The position numbers and the translations under genes were made by a program. From Microbacterium sp. SORGH_AS_0428 (lineage in GTDB: Bacteria; Actinomycetota; Actinomycetes; Actinomycetales; Microbacteriaceae), in the NCBI RefSeq assembly GCF_031453615.1, contig NZ_JAVIZT010000001.1:2170001-2234000 (forward strand): a DNA stretch of 64,000 nucleotides, written 5' to 3'. This document shows, piece after piece, positions 10,960 to 20,331 of the stretch (the stretch's first letter is position 1; each line of letters starts with the position of its first letter). Below the pieces are notes generated by a model that was not told where the DNA came from, ran no database searches, and saw only the letters and a program-made list of their open reading frames with translations.

Positions 10960-11480
10960 ACCGCCGGCTCGCGCAGGGGTTCCCCGGGTCTGCGGAGCCT
11001 GCGGAGGCCGCATCCGTCACGGCGGTGATCGCGCTCGGCTCCAACCTCGGCGATCGTGGCGCGCTGCTGGACGAGGCGGCGGCCGATCTGTCGCGCCTGC
11101 CCCTGACGACGAACGTGCGCGTCGCCCCCGTCATGGAGACCGTGGCGGTGCGTCCCGACGGGCCCGACCCCGACGCGCCCCGCTACCTGAACACCGTCGC
11201 ACTGGTGGACACCCGCCTCGCGCCGTCCGTGCTGCTGGAGTTCCTCCACCGCATCGAGGCCGACCACGGCAGGCGCCGCCGTGAGCGGTGGGGTGATCGC
11301 ACGCTCGATCTCGATCTCGTCGCCTACGGCGATGTGCGCTCAGCGACGGCGACGCTGGCACTGCCGCATCCGCGCGCCGCCGAGCGCGATTTCGTCCTGC
11401 GACCGTGGCTCGCCCTCGACGCCGATGCGGTGCTGCCCGGCGTCGGCCGTGTCGCCGACCTCGCTGAGGCCCTGTCGTGA
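10956..11480 (+). CDS. folK: 6-hydroxymethyl-7,8-dihydropterin pyrophosphokinase
   Basis: 174 residues from ATG 10956. An N-terminal tail of about 20 residues, then ALGSNLGDRGALL and the diagnostic RWGDRTLDLDLVAYGD and LPHPRAAERDFVL blocks. Transfers pyrophosphate from ATP to the pterin before condensation by FolP. Overlaps the following DUF3180 gene by 4 nt. Confidence 0.95.
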   Translation: MNRRLAQGFPGSAEPAEAASVTAVIALGSNLGDRGALLDEAAADLSRLPLTTNVRVAPVMETVAVRPDGPDPDAPRYLNTVALVDTRLAPSVLLEFLHRIEADHGRRRRERWGDRTLDLDLVAYGDVRSATATLALPHPRAAERDFVLRPWLALDADAVLPGVGRVADLAEALS

Positions 11481-11968
11481 AGCGCACCTCGCCCGCATCC
11501 CTCGCGATCGCCGTCGTGCTCGGCGCCGGTGTCGGCTTCCTCATCGACCAGGTGCTGACGGCGTCCGGTCAGGCGACGTTCACCCCTGTCCTGACGCTGC
11601 CGATCCTCCTGGCGCTGCTCGGCGCACTCGTCCTAGTGCTCGGTATCGGGGTGCGGCGCGCGACGCGCGGGCGCTCGGCGGGCCCGCTCGATCCGTTCCG
11701 CGCGGTGCGCATCGCGATGCTCGCCAAGGCCGCGAGCATCGTCGGCGCGGCGATGGGCGGCGTCGCGATCGGGCTGTCCGTCTTCCTGCTGACGCGACCC
11801 GTCATCCCCTCGGTAGGCTCGTTCAGCACCCTGATCGCGACGATCGTGGCCTGCGTCTTCCTCGTCGCGGCCGCTTTGGTGGCCGAGAGTCTGTGCACGA
11901 TCCGGAAGGACGACGATGACGAACCCGACGCCGGGAGCCCCGGAGGCGACACCCTCTCCCACCTCTGA
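11477..11968 (+). CDS. DUF3180 membrane protein
   Basis: 163 residues from GTG 11477. Four hydrophobic segments (about 8-28, 37-57, 77-97, 113-133) and an acidic C-terminal tail. Matches the small membrane protein that follows folK throughout Actinobacteria (DUF3180, the Rv3605c position). Its function is not known. It overlaps the start of the next gene by about 50 bp in another frame. Confidence 0.85.
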   Translation: MKRTSPASLAIAVVLGAGVGFLIDQVLTASGQATFTPVLTLPILLALLGALVLVLGIGVRRATRGRSAGPLDPFRAVRIAMLAKAASIVGAAMGGVAIGLSVFLLTRPVIPSVGSFSTLIATIVACVFLVAAALVAESLCTIRKDDDDEPDAGSPGGDTLSHL

Positions 11969-12500
11969 CGAGGCGGTGCTGGATGCGGGCACCTTCGACG
12001 GGCTGCTCGAGTCCCGCCGAGAGGGACTCTTCGTGCGCGACGGCTCGTGGCACCAGCTCGCCCGCGCCTACCGGACCGTGCAGCTGATCTCGCTCACGGC
12101 GACGCTCGTGCTCGTGGCGGTGGCGGCGCCCGTCATCGCGGCGGTCACCGGCACCGGCTGGGTGTGGATCCCCGCCGGCGTGCTGCTGGTCGTGCTGGGC
12201 ATCACCCTCATCCTGACCCCGCGTCAGATCCGCTCGTTCGGCTACCGGCTGCGCGAGAACGATCTCGTGCTGCGGCGCGGCATCCTCTTCCAGCGCGTCG
12301 TCGCCGTTCCCTACGGGCGGATGCAGCTCGTCGACATCACGCACGGCCCGCTCGATCGTGCCTTCGGCATCGCACAGCTCAAGCTCGTGACCGCGGCCGC
12401 CGCATCCGCCGTCGTGATCCCCGGGCTCACCCAGGACGCCGCCGAGAAGCTGCGCGACGTACTGATCGCGGTCGCGGAATCCCGGCGGACGGGACTGTGA
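11916..12500 (+). CDS. PH-domain membrane protein (bPH2/DUF304, YdbS-like)
   Basis: 194 residues from ATG 11916. Two membrane helices (about 52-74 and 78-98) precede a bacterial PH-like domain (IRSFGYRLRENDLVLRRG...VVAVPYGRMQLVDITHGPLDR). This YdbS-type half is nearly always followed by a YdbT-type partner, as here (4-nt overlap). The family has a membrane role; its molecular function is not established. The start overlaps the DUF3180 tail. A later start would also keep the PH domain. Confidence 0.85.
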   Translation: MTNPTPGAPEATPSPTSDEAVLDAGTFDGLLESRREGLFVRDGSWHQLARAYRTVQLISLTATLVLVAVAAPVIAAVTGTGWVWIPAGVLLVVLGITLILTPRQIRSFGYRLRENDLVLRRGILFQRVVAVPYGRMQLVDITHGPLDRAFGIAQLKLVTAAAASAVVIPGLTQDAAEKLRDVLIAVAESRRTGL

Positions 12501-14095
12501 CCGAACCGGATGCGGGCCGCTCCGCGCTGAGCGACGGCGAGTGGCATCGGCTGCACCCGCTGACGCCCCTGCTTCGCGGCGGACTGTTCCTGGTGGTCGT
12601 CCTCGGCTTCGTCGTCGCCAACCTGCGTGACCGGTTGATCGAGATCTTCGCCCCCTGGCTGGCACCCGGGTTCGCGGGTCCGGTTCCGGGCGACCCGGTG
12701 GACTACGTGCTCGGCCACGACCTGGTGCTGCTCGCCCTGGGCATCGTGCTGCTGGTGGTCGTGGCCCTCATCCTCGTCTTCTGGATGTCGTGGCGGTTCC
12801 ACACCTTCCGCATCACGGGCGACGACGTCGAGGTCCGCTCCGGTGTCGTCTTCCGCACGAACCGCCGGGCGCCGCTCGACCGCGTGCAGGGCGTCAACCT
12901 CACACGCCCTCTCGTGGCGCGCCTGCTCGGTCTCGCCAAGCTCGAGGTCGTCGGTGCCGGCCTCGACGCCAACGTGCGCCTCGAGTACCTCTCGACCTCC
13001 AACGCGGAACAGGTGCGCGCCGACATCCTGCGCCTCGCGTCGGGCCGCACGCTCGGTGAGAGCCGTCCGAGTGGCGGCGGTGACGCGACGTCGTGGCGCT
13101 CGGCGGCCGTGCGGACCGCCTCACAGGCGATGGACTCGCTCGTGGCGGGAACCGACGAGCCCGAGGTGGAACCCGCATCCGTCGTCCGCATCCCGCCCGG
13201 GCGGGTCATCGGCTCGATGCTCCTGCGCGACTCGACCGTGCTGGTGCTGGCGATCATGATCGCGCTCGTCGTCTGGGCGGCGACAGGCCCCGGATGGCTC
13301 GTCTTCGCCATCCTCCCCACGATGATCGGCTTCGCGACCTACGTGGGCCGAGGGACGGTGCGCGCCCTGCGCTACGCGATCTCGCCGACCGACCACGGCG
13401 TGCGCATCGTGTTCGGCATCCTCACGACCGTGACCGAGATCCTTCCGCCGGGGCGGGTGCACGCGGTGCGTGTGCACCAGCCGATCCTCTGGCGTCCCGC
13501 GGGATGGTGGACGATCACCGTCAACCGGCTGTCCGGTTCGCGCGCGGGCCAGGAGGCGGCGGAGGCGTTCACCCGTGTGCTGCCGGTCGGCACCCGCGAG
13601 GACGCCGAGCGGGTCGTCGCGTTGCTGCTGCCCTGGCTCGACGTCGCCGAACGCGCGCTCCTGTTCGACCGCGGTCTGCTCGGCGCCGACGACGACACCG
13701 CCTTCACGTCGACGCCGCGTCGCGCCCGCATCCTGCGCCCCGTGTCGTGGCGGCGCAACGGCTTCGCCGTGACGGATGCGGCGTTGTTCCTGCGGCGCGG
13801 GAGATTCTGGCGGTCGCTCGTCGTCGTGCCGCTCGCCCGCCTGCAGTCCATCGCGCTGCAGCAGGGGCCGGTAGACCGCGCGCTGCGCGTGGCTTCGGCT
13901 CGCGCGCACACCGTCGCCGGGGCGGTCGACACGAGCCTCGGCGCGATCGACGTCGAGGTGGCGCGGGGGATGTTCGAGGACGTGGCGCGCCGCGCGGTGA
14001 CGGCGGCACGCAGTGACAGGTCGCACCGGTGGTTCGTCGAGGACGCGGCGGCCGTGCGGCCGAGCGATCGAAGGGATGAGGAGGAGAACGGATGA
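12497..14095 (+). CDS. PH-domain membrane protein (YdbT-like, multi-repeat)
   Basis: 532 residues from GTG 12497, overlapping the upstream gene. Three PH-like repeats are visible by the recurring basic-then-LxRxQxxxLxxGPxxR pattern (about 115-180, 290-355 and 425-500), interspersed with membrane pairs (about 28-50, 77-100, 245-285). It pairs with the single-domain protein encoded just upstream; together they resemble B. subtilis YdbS/YdbT. Ends in the ATGA overlap with the DUF2520 gene. Confidence 0.84.
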   Translation: MTEPDAGRSALSDGEWHRLHPLTPLLRGGLFLVVVLGFVVANLRDRLIEIFAPWLAPGFAGPVPGDPVDYVLGHDLVLLALGIVLLVVVALILVFWMSWRFHTFRITGDDVEVRSGVVFRTNRRAPLDRVQGVNLTRPLVARLLGLAKLEVVGAGLDANVRLEYLSTSNAEQVRADILRLASGRTLGESRPSGGGDATSWRSAAVRTASQAMDSLVAGTDEPEVEPASVVRIPPGRVIGSMLLRDSTVLVLAIMIALVVWAATGPGWLVFAILPTMIGFATYVGRGTVRALRYAISPTDHGVRIVFGILTTVTEILPPGRVHAVRVHQPILWRPAGWWTITVNRLSGSRAGQEAAEAFTRVLPVGTREDAERVVALLLPWLDVAERALLFDRGLLGADDDTAFTSTPRRARILRPVSWRRNGFAVTDAALFLRRGRFWRSLVVVPLARLQSIALQQGPVDRALRVASARAHTVAGAVDTSLGAIDVEVARGMFEDVARRAVTAARSDRSHRWFVEDAAAVRPSDRRDEEENG

Positions 14096-14799
14096 GGCGT
14101 GACGGCCGTCTGGGCGTCGGAGTGATCGGTGCGGGCCGGGTGGGACCCATCATGGCGGCCGCTCTCGGCGGTGCGGGGCACGCGCTCACCGGCATCACCG
14201 CCGGCAGCGACCAGGACCGCGTCGAGGCGATCCTGCCCGGAGTGCCGGTGCTGGATGCGGCAGAGGTGCTCCGGCGCAGCGAACTCGTCGTGCTCGCCGT
14301 TCCCCACGACGAACTGCCGTCGCTCGTGGAGGGCCTGTCCGAGCTCGGCGCCTGGCAGCCCGGCCAGCTCGTGCTGCACACGGACCCGGGCTACGGCACC
14401 GAGGTGCTCGCTCCCGCGCAGCGGCTCGGTGCGATCGGACTCGCCGTGCATCCCGCGATCACCTTCACCGGGACCACGATCGACCTCCGCCAGCTCGCCG
14501 CGTCCTACGCGGCCGTCACGGCGCCCGCCGCCGTCCTGCCGATCGCGCAGGCCCTCGCGGTGGAGATCGGCTGCGAGCCGGTCGTGATCGCCGAGGCCGA
14601 CCGGCCCGCGTACGCGGAGGCGATCGCGACCGCCGCCGAGTTCTCCCGGGCGATCGTGCAGCAGGCGACGGGCCTGCTCGCCGGCATCGGCGTCGAGAAT
14701 CCCGGGGGGTACCTCTCGGCGCTCGTGCGCTCGACGGTCGACGATGCCCTGACACGTGCGGATCCGCGCGGACCCGTGGGCGATACGATCGACGGATGA
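14092..14799 (+). CDS. DUF2520 Rossmann-fold oxidoreductase-like protein
   Basis: 235 residues from ATG 14092. An N-terminal dinucleotide-binding glycine motif, GVIGAGRVGPIMAAAL (8-23), is followed by an NADP-reductase-like domain (VLAVPHDELPSLV) and a helical DUF2520 C-terminal domain with HPAITFTG. It overlaps panC by 4 nt, as in mycobacteria (Rv3603c-panC). Position and fold suggest a ketopantoate-reductase-like step, but that is inference. Confidence 0.85.
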   Translation: MRRDGRLGVGVIGAGRVGPIMAAALGGAGHALTGITAGSDQDRVEAILPGVPVLDAAEVLRRSELVVLAVPHDELPSLVEGLSELGAWQPGQLVLHTDPGYGTEVLAPAQRLGAIGLAVHPAITFTGTTIDLRQLAASYAAVTAPAAVLPIAQALAVEIGCEPVVIAEADRPAYAEAIATAAEFSRAIVQQATGLLAGIGVENPGGYLSALVRSTVDDALTRADPRGPVGDTIDG

Positions 14800-15644
14800 T
14801 CCGCACCATCGCGGAGCTGCGCACCCGACTGGCAGGCGCCAGAGCCGCGGCTCCTGAGGGCACGCGTGTCGCACTCGTCTCGACGATCGGTGCGCTGCAC
14901 GACGGCCACATCGACCTCATCCGCACCGCGCGCGAGAGCGCCGGGATCGTGGTGGTCTCCTCCTTCGTGAACCCGCTGCGCTTCGCCACGCACGCCGAGT
15001 ACGAGGCATATCCGCGCACGCCCGACGCGGATGCCGCGCTGCTCGAGCGCCTCGGCGTGGACCTCGTGTTCGCTCCGGATGCGGCCGAGCTGCTGCCCGC
15101 GGGCAAGGCCACGACCAAGGTGAGCGCGGGCGATCTCGGCCTGCGCTACGAGGGGCGGGTGCGTCCCTTCTACTTCGACGGGCTGCTGACGGTCGAGGCG
15201 CAGCTGATGAACCTGGTGCGGCCCGACGTCGCCGTCTACGGCGAGCGCGACCGCCAGCGCGTATTCCTCGTGCGCCGGATGGTGCGCGAGCTCTTCTTCG
15301 ACGTCGAGATCGTCGAAGCCGAGACGGTGCGCAGTGACGACGGCGTTCCGATCTCCACGCGGCTGGGCACGCTCGACGCCGCCGATCGCGCCGCGGCGGC
15401 GCTCCTGCCGCGGGCGCTCGAGGCCGCCGCATCCAACGCCGACCGCGACGTCGACGCGTGCATCGCGGCGGCGCAGAGCGCGCTCATGGGCGAGTCCCGC
15501 ATCCGGCTCGAGTACCTGAACGTCGTCGATCCGGCGACGTTCCTGCCCGTCGACGAGGGTCATCAGGGCCCGGCGCTCGCCCTGATCGCCGCATCCGTCG
15601 GCGGGCACCGCTTCGTCGACAACGCCGAGATCTTCGTGCGCTGA
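14796..15644 (+). CDS. panC: Pantothenate synthetase family protein, divergent substrate pocket
   Basis: 282 residues from ATG 14796. The nucleotidylyltransferase fold is clear: HDGH (35-38), FVNPLRF (57-63), YPRT (72-75), YGERD (148-152). Canonical PanC condenses pantoate and beta-alanine through a pantoyl-adenylate. Here several signature residues differ: Met of TMGALH is Ile31, the two pantoate-binding Gln (Gln72 and Gln164 in M. tuberculosis) are Arg62 and Arg155, the ATP-contacting Lys160 is Arg151, and SSRN reads STRL (187-190). It keeps the genomic position of panC, but a changed acyl substrate is possible. lysS follows after 73 bp. Confidence 0.82.
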   Translation: MIRTIAELRTRLAGARAAAPEGTRVALVSTIGALHDGHIDLIRTARESAGIVVVSSFVNPLRFATHAEYEAYPRTPDADAALLERLGVDLVFAPDAAELLPAGKATTKVSAGDLGLRYEGRVRPFYFDGLLTVEAQLMNLVRPDVAVYGERDRQRVFLVRRMVRELFFDVEIVEAETVRSDDGVPISTRLGTLDAADRAAAALLPRALEAAASNADRDVDACIAAAQSALMGESRIRLEYLNVVDPATFLPVDEGHQGPALALIAASVGGHRFVDNAEIFVR

Positions 15645-15717
15645 GCCCCTCCGGCGGCAACCGGGCACCGCGGACACCCCGGATAGACTTGACGGCGACT
15701 TCCGAGGAGCCCCCACG

Positions 15718-17280
15718 ATGACCTCTCAGCCCGAGAACACCGCGCCCGCCGAGACCCCCGAAGAGGACGTCTTCGAGCAGAAGGCGGTGCGCCTGGCCAA
15801 GCGCGAGCGACTCATCGCGGAGCGGACGGATGCGGCGGGCGGGGCCTACCCCGTCTCCGTCGCGGTGACCGACACCATCCCCGCGCTGCGGGAGCGCTTC
15901 GCGAGCCTGGAGGCGGGTGAGGAGACGGGCGTCATCGCCGGCGTCGCCGGCCGTGTCGTCTTCAGTCGCAACACCGGCAAGCTCTGCTTCGCGTCGTTGC
16001 AGTCGGGCGACGGCAGCCGCATCCAGGCCATGGTCTCGCTCGCTGCCGTCGGCGAGGAATCGCTGCAGCGCTGGAAGGAGCTCGTCGACCTCGGCGACCA
16101 CGTGTTCGTGCGCGGCCAGGTCATCTCCAGCCGCCGCGGTGAGCTCTCGATCATGGTCGAGGACTGGCAGATCGCGTCGAAGGCCCTGCTGCCGTTGCCG
16201 AACCTGCACTCCGAGCTGAACGAGGAGACGCGCGTGCGCTCGCGCTTCCTCGATCTCATCGTGCGCGATCAGGCGCGGGCGACCGTGCGCACGCGCGCCG
16301 CCGTCAACGCGAGCCTGCGCGAGACCTTTGCAGGACACGACTTCATCGAGGTCGAGACGCCGATGCTGCAGGTGCAGCACGGTGGCGCATCGGCGCGTCC
16401 GTTCGTGACGCACTCGAACGCCTTCGACACGGAGCTCTACCTGCGCATCGCCCCGGAGCTGTTCCTCAAGCGCGCCGTCGTCGGCGGGCTCGACCGGGTG
16501 TTCGAGATCAACCGCAACTTCCGCAACGAGGGCGCCGACTCGACCCACAGCCCCGAGTTCGCGATGCTCGAGGCCTACGAGTCGTACAGCGACTACAACG
16601 GCATCGCCGATCTCACGCAGGAGCTCATCCAGAACGCGGCGGCGGCCACGAACCGTCTCGCGGGGCGACCGGAAGCCGGCCACGTCGTGACGTGGGCGGA
16701 CGGCACCGAGTACGACCTCGGCGGCAACTGGGACCGCATCTCGATGTACGTCTCGCTCAACGAGGCGCTGGCCGCGTCCGAGATCGACGCCGAGTCCATC
16801 ACGCCGCAGACGCCCGTCGCGGAGCTCGCCCGCATCGCCGAGGCCGCCGGAGTCGACGAGCCGCCGCACGCGACCCACGGCAAGTACGTCGAAGAGCTGT
16901 GGGAGCACTTCGTCAAGACGCACCTGGTGCGCCCGACGTTCGTCATGGATTTCCCGCTCGACACCAGCCCTCTCGTGCGTGAGCACCGCTCGATCCCGGG
17001 CGTCGTGGAGAAGTGGGACCTATACGTGCGCGGGTTCGAGCTCGCCACCGGGTACTCCGAGCTCATCGACCCCGTCATCCAGCGCGAGCGCTTCGTCGAG
17101 CAGGCGAAGCTGGCCGCGCGCGGCGACGACGAGGCCATGCGCATCGATGAGGAGTTCCTGCGGGCGATGGAGCACGGCATGCCTCCCATGGGCGGCATGG
17201 GCATGGGCATCGACCGACTACTCATGGCCGTGACCGGCCTCGGCATCCGCGAGACGATCCTCTTCCCGCTCGTCAAGTGA
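15718..17280 (+). CDS. lysS: Lysyl-tRNA synthetase (class II)
   Basis: 520 residues from ATG 15718, preceded by GAGGAGC. The N-terminal OB-fold tRNA-binding region (about 75-180) is followed by the class II core. Motif 2 is visible as RNFRNEGADSTHSPEF and motif 3 as GMGMGIDRLLMAVTG near the C-terminus. Charges tRNA-Lys in the cytosol. The stop is separated by only 1 nt from the convergent DUF4192 gene, with no visible terminator between them. A 500-residue antisense frame over this gene is a GC-bias artefact. Confidence 0.98.
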   Translation: MTSQPENTAPAETPEEDVFEQKAVRLAKRERLIAERTDAAGGAYPVSVAVTDTIPALRERFASLEAGEETGVIAGVAGRVVFSRNTGKLCFASLQSGDGSRIQAMVSLAAVGEESLQRWKELVDLGDHVFVRGQVISSRRGELSIMVEDWQIASKALLPLPNLHSELNEETRVRSRFLDLIVRDQARATVRTRAAVNASLRETFAGHDFIEVETPMLQVQHGGASARPFVTHSNAFDTELYLRIAPELFLKRAVVGGLDRVFEINRNFRNEGADSTHSPEFAMLEAYESYSDYNGIADLTQELIQNAAAATNRLAGRPEAGHVVTWADGTEYDLGGNWDRISMYVSLNEALAASEIDAESITPQTPVAELARIAEAAGVDEPPHATHGKYVEELWEHFVKTHLVRPTFVMDFPLDTSPLVREHRSIPGVVEKWDLYVRGFELATGYSELIDPVIQRERFVEQAKLAARGDDEAMRIDEEFLRAMEHGMPPMGGMGMGIDRLLMAVTGLGIRETILFPLVK

Positions 17281-17281
17281 G

Positions 17282-18397
17282 TCAGCCGGGCTGAGCCCGG
17301 AACGCCCAGTCGGGCAGATGGCCCGCGTCGACCATCGACAGCACGATGAGAGACAGGCCATGCTCCGCGTCGATCGCGAGCGCTTGCTCGCAGTAGCGCG
17401 CGGCGTGGGTGGAGCGCCCGAGCGCCCACGAGAGCCAGGCACCCGCCGCGAGCGCGCCGGGCCGGTACGCGGCGGGAGCGGATGAGGCCGCGAGTCGGCA
17501 TACCTCCAACGCGCCGGTCAGGCGATCGACGTCGGGGCGCGCCCCCTCGCCCATCATCCAGGCGCCCAGCTCGTCCGGATACGCGACCCCGGCCTCCCAT
17601 TCCTGCTGCGCGACGAGGGCGGCATCCCCGCCGTCGACGCCGCGCACCCAGGTGGCCAGTGCGATGTCCCGGAGGGCCGGGCGCGCCAGACACCAGATCA
17701 GCAGGGCGAGCTCCTGCACATCGGCGCGTTCCGCGTCGGCCGCGTCGCGCGGCGGCGGCACCGCACCGTGGGGTGCGATCCAGGTCTCGAAGAACGCGGG
17801 CAGATCCTCCAGGACGAGCGACGCGACGAGGGCGCCGGGATGGATGCGGGCGTCCGCCGGGCGCGACCCGTTCAGCACCCACTCCAGCGCACGGGCGCAC
17901 TCGGTCAACGCCCGCCCGACACGCTCGCTCCGCGCGAGGTCGACGTGCGGCAGGGACGCGCCTGCGCCCTGGTCGACGGCGGTGCGGTGCCTGTCCGCAT
18001 CCGGATCGGCCGCGATCGTTCCGCCGAGGTCGGGATCGAGGTAGGAGCGCCACCGTCCGGAGGAGATGTGGAGCGCGTCGATGCGGCGCAGTCCGCACGC
18101 CTGCGCCCTGACCTCCAGTGCCGCCACCAGCTCCGCGTGGGTCAGGGCGTCGGCGTCGTCGTACACGAGCACGGCATAGGCGTCGGTGTGCTCGACACGG
18201 CAGGCGAACCCGATGAGGGTCGATGCCACCGCATCCGTGTCGGCGGCGGCCGGCGGCAGATCGACACGCAGTCCGCCGCCCGTGCGCCCCGCGCTGAAGG
18301 GGATCAGCACGACGCTGTGTCGCGGCTCGTAGCCGAGCAGTCGGGGAACCAGTGAGAGGAAGGCGGCCGCATCCCGGGCCTTGATGATCGTGGTCAT
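17282..18397 (-). CDS. DUF4192 family protein
   Basis: 371 residues from ATG 18397. Starts with the family block DAAAFLSLVPRLLGYEPRHSV (10-30) and VVLIPF, then an acid-rich region ending with a TPR-like helical stretch (ACRLAASSAPAAYRPGALAAG type). DUF4192 proteins are common in Actinobacteria and lack an assigned role. Soluble, no signal peptide. Convergent with lysS, divergent from the small membrane protein at 18496. Confidence 0.88.
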   Translation of the reverse strand: MTTIIKARDAAAFLSLVPRLLGYEPRHSVVLIPFSAGRTGGGLRVDLPPAAADTDAVASTLIGFACRVEHTDAYAVLVYDDADALTHAELVAALEVRAQACGLRRIDALHISSGRWRSYLDPDLGGTIAADPDADRHRTAVDQGAGASLPHVDLARSERVGRALTECARALEWVLNGSRPADARIHPGALVASLVLEDLPAFFETWIAPHGAVPPPRDAADAERADVQELALLIWCLARPALRDIALATWVRGVDGGDAALVAQQEWEAGVAYPDELGAWMMGEGARPDVDRLTGALEVCRLAASSAPAAYRPGALAAGAWLSWALGRSTHAARYCEQALAIDAEHGLSLIVLSMVDAGHLPDWAFRAQPG

Positions 18398-18495
18398 GCG
18401 TCGAGGCTGCGCCGTCGCAGCCGGCCGGATCGGATCGCACAGGCCGCCGCGCCGGACTCGGCCGGTGTGGAGGAGCCGTCGCGTACGATGGAGCG

Positions 18496-18678
18496 GTGGA
18501 GAACATCTGGGTCGCGGCGCTGTGGTCGATTCTGCCGACCATCGTCGTGACGGCGACGTTCTTCTTCATCGTGCGTTCGATCCTGCGCATGGACCGCACC
18601 GAGCGTCGCGTCTATTCGGAGATCGAGGCCGAGGAACGCGCCAAGCGCGGCCTGCCTCCGATCGCCTCCGACCACTGA
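18496..18678 (+). CDS. Small single-pass membrane protein
   Basis: 60 residues from GTG 18496. One hydrophobic helix (about 5-27) is followed by a charged tail (RMDRTERRVYSEIEAEERAK). The pattern and size match a small conserved actinobacterial protein often found near lysS; I know no function. The coding bias is as in its neighbours. Confidence 0.7.
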   Translation: MENIWVAALWSILPTIVVTATFFFIVRSILRMDRTERRVYSEIEAEERAKRGLPPIASDH

Positions 18679-18745
18679 GTGCCCACCACGCGGCCGTGGT
18701 GCACCCGGCCGCTACGCTGAGCAGGATGCGGGCGGGGGAGACGAC

Positions 18746-20215
18746 ATGATCAACATCGACATCGATCTCGGATCGTGGTGGCTGGTCGCCGTCTTCGTCT
18801 TCGATATCGTGATCCGTATCGCGGCGATCATCATCGTCCCCCGCAACCGGCGCCCCACGGCGGCCATGGCCTGGCTGCTGGCGATCTACTTCATCCCCGT
18901 GATCGGTGTCGTGCTGTTCCTGGTGATCGGCACGCCGCGGCTGCCTCGCAAGCGCCGTCGCAAGCAGCGCGCGATCAACGAGTACATCCAGCAGGCGACG
19001 ACCGGGCTCGATCACGGCACGCTGCGTCCCGGTGCGCCGGGCTGGTTCACCTCGCTCGTGCGGCTGAACACCAACCTCGGGGCCATGCCGCTCTCCGGCG
19101 ACAACGAGGCGCACCTCATCGCCGACTACCAGGAGAGCCTGGATGCGATGGCCGACGCCATCCGCGGCGCCCGGCGCTACGTGCACGTCGAGTTCTACAT
19201 CCTCCAGGCCGACGCCTCGACCGACAACTTCTTCCGCGCGCTCGAAGAGGTCAGCGAGCGGGGCGTCACCGTACGGGTGCTGCTGGATCACTGGGCCAAC
19301 AGGGGGAAGCCGTTCTACCGGCGCACGCTGAAGCGCCTGGACGCGATGGGGGCGCAGTGGCACCTGATGCTCCCCGTGCAGCCGCTGCGCGGCAAGTATC
19401 AGCGCCCCGACCTGCGCAACCACCGCAAGCTCCTCGTCATCGACGGCGACATCGCCTTCATGGGCTCGCAGAACGTCACCGATTCGACGTACAACCTGCG
19501 CAAGAACATCCGTCGCGGGCTGCACTGGGTCGATCTCATGGTGCGTCTCGAGGGGCCCGTCGTCGGCAGCGTCAATGCCGTCTTCCTCTCCGACTGGTAC
19601 AGCGAGACCGACGAGCTGCTGACGGAGGAGGTCGACGAGTTCGACCTGCGCCAGGCCACCGGTGATCTCGACTGCCAGATCGTGCCGAGCGGGCCCGGGT
19701 TCGAGTTCGAGAACAACCTGCGCCTGTTCCTCGGACTCATGTACGCGGCGAAGGAACGGATCATCCTGGTCAGCCCGTACTTCGTTCCGGACGAGTCGAT
19801 CCTCAACGCCATCACGACCGCCTGTCACCGCGGTGTCGAAGTCGAGCTCTTCGTCTCCGAAGAGGGCGACCAGGCGATGGTCTACCACGCTCAGCGCAGC
19901 TACTACGAGGTGCTGCTGCGTGCGGGCGTGCGCATCTGGATGTACCGGAAGCCCTACATCCTGCACACCAAGGCCATGACCATCGACGACGAGGTCGCCG
20001 TCATCGGATCGAGCAACATGGACATGCGCTCGTTCGGTCTGAACATGGAGATCTCGATGCTCGTGCGCGGCGAGGAGTTCGTCGAGGAGATGCGGCAGGT
20101 CGAGGACCACTACCGCAATCTCAGCACCGAGCTGACCCTCGAGGAGTGGCTGCGCCAGCCCCTGCGCTCCACCGTGCTCGACAATCTCGCCCGTTTGACG
20201 TCGGCTCTGCAGTAG
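18746..20215 (+). CDS. cls: Cardiolipin synthase
   Basis: 489 residues from ATG 18746. Two N-terminal membrane helices (about 8-28 and 38-60) precede two phospholipase D domains. The HKD motifs are HRKLLVID (about 226-233) and HTKAMTID (about 406-413), each followed by GSxN. Catalyses cardiolipin formation at the inner face of the membrane. Stands alone, with a small hairpin just downstream. Confidence 0.95.
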   Translation: MINIDIDLGSWWLVAVFVFDIVIRIAAIIIVPRNRRPTAAMAWLLAIYFIPVIGVVLFLVIGTPRLPRKRRRKQRAINEYIQQATTGLDHGTLRPGAPGWFTSLVRLNTNLGAMPLSGDNEAHLIADYQESLDAMADAIRGARRYVHVEFYILQADASTDNFFRALEEVSERGVTVRVLLDHWANRGKPFYRRTLKRLDAMGAQWHLMLPVQPLRGKYQRPDLRNHRKLLVIDGDIAFMGSQNVTDSTYNLRKNIRRGLHWVDLMVRLEGPVVGSVNAVFLSDWYSETDELLTEEVDEFDLRQATGDLDCQIVPSGPGFEFENNLRLFLGLMYAAKERIILVSPYFVPDESILNAITTACHRGVEVELFVSEEGDQAMVYHAQRSYYEVLLRAGVRIWMYRKPYILHTKAMTIDDEVAVIGSSNMDMRSFGLNMEISMLVRGEEFVEEMRQVEDHYRNLSTELTLEEWLRQPLRSTVLDNLARLTSALQ

Positions 20216-20230
20216 CGGCGATCGTGATCC

Positions 20231-20247
20231 GCCCGTTATCGGGCTTT
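20231..20247 (+). terminator. Short hairpin after cls
   Basis: GCCCG-TTAT-CGGGC followed by TTT, 15 nt beyond the cls stop. The 5-bp stem is short, so termination is plausible but not certain. Confidence 0.4.
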
Positions 20248-20331
20248 CCGGTGATGCGCAGGCCGCTGCGACAGGATGAGAGACCGGAGGCCGCATCGCG
20301 GCCGCATCCGCACATCTCTGAGGGAGCCGTC

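Noticed and set aside
15484..16986. 500-codon minus-strand frame over lysS
   Set aside because: Antisense artefact of third-position GC bias.
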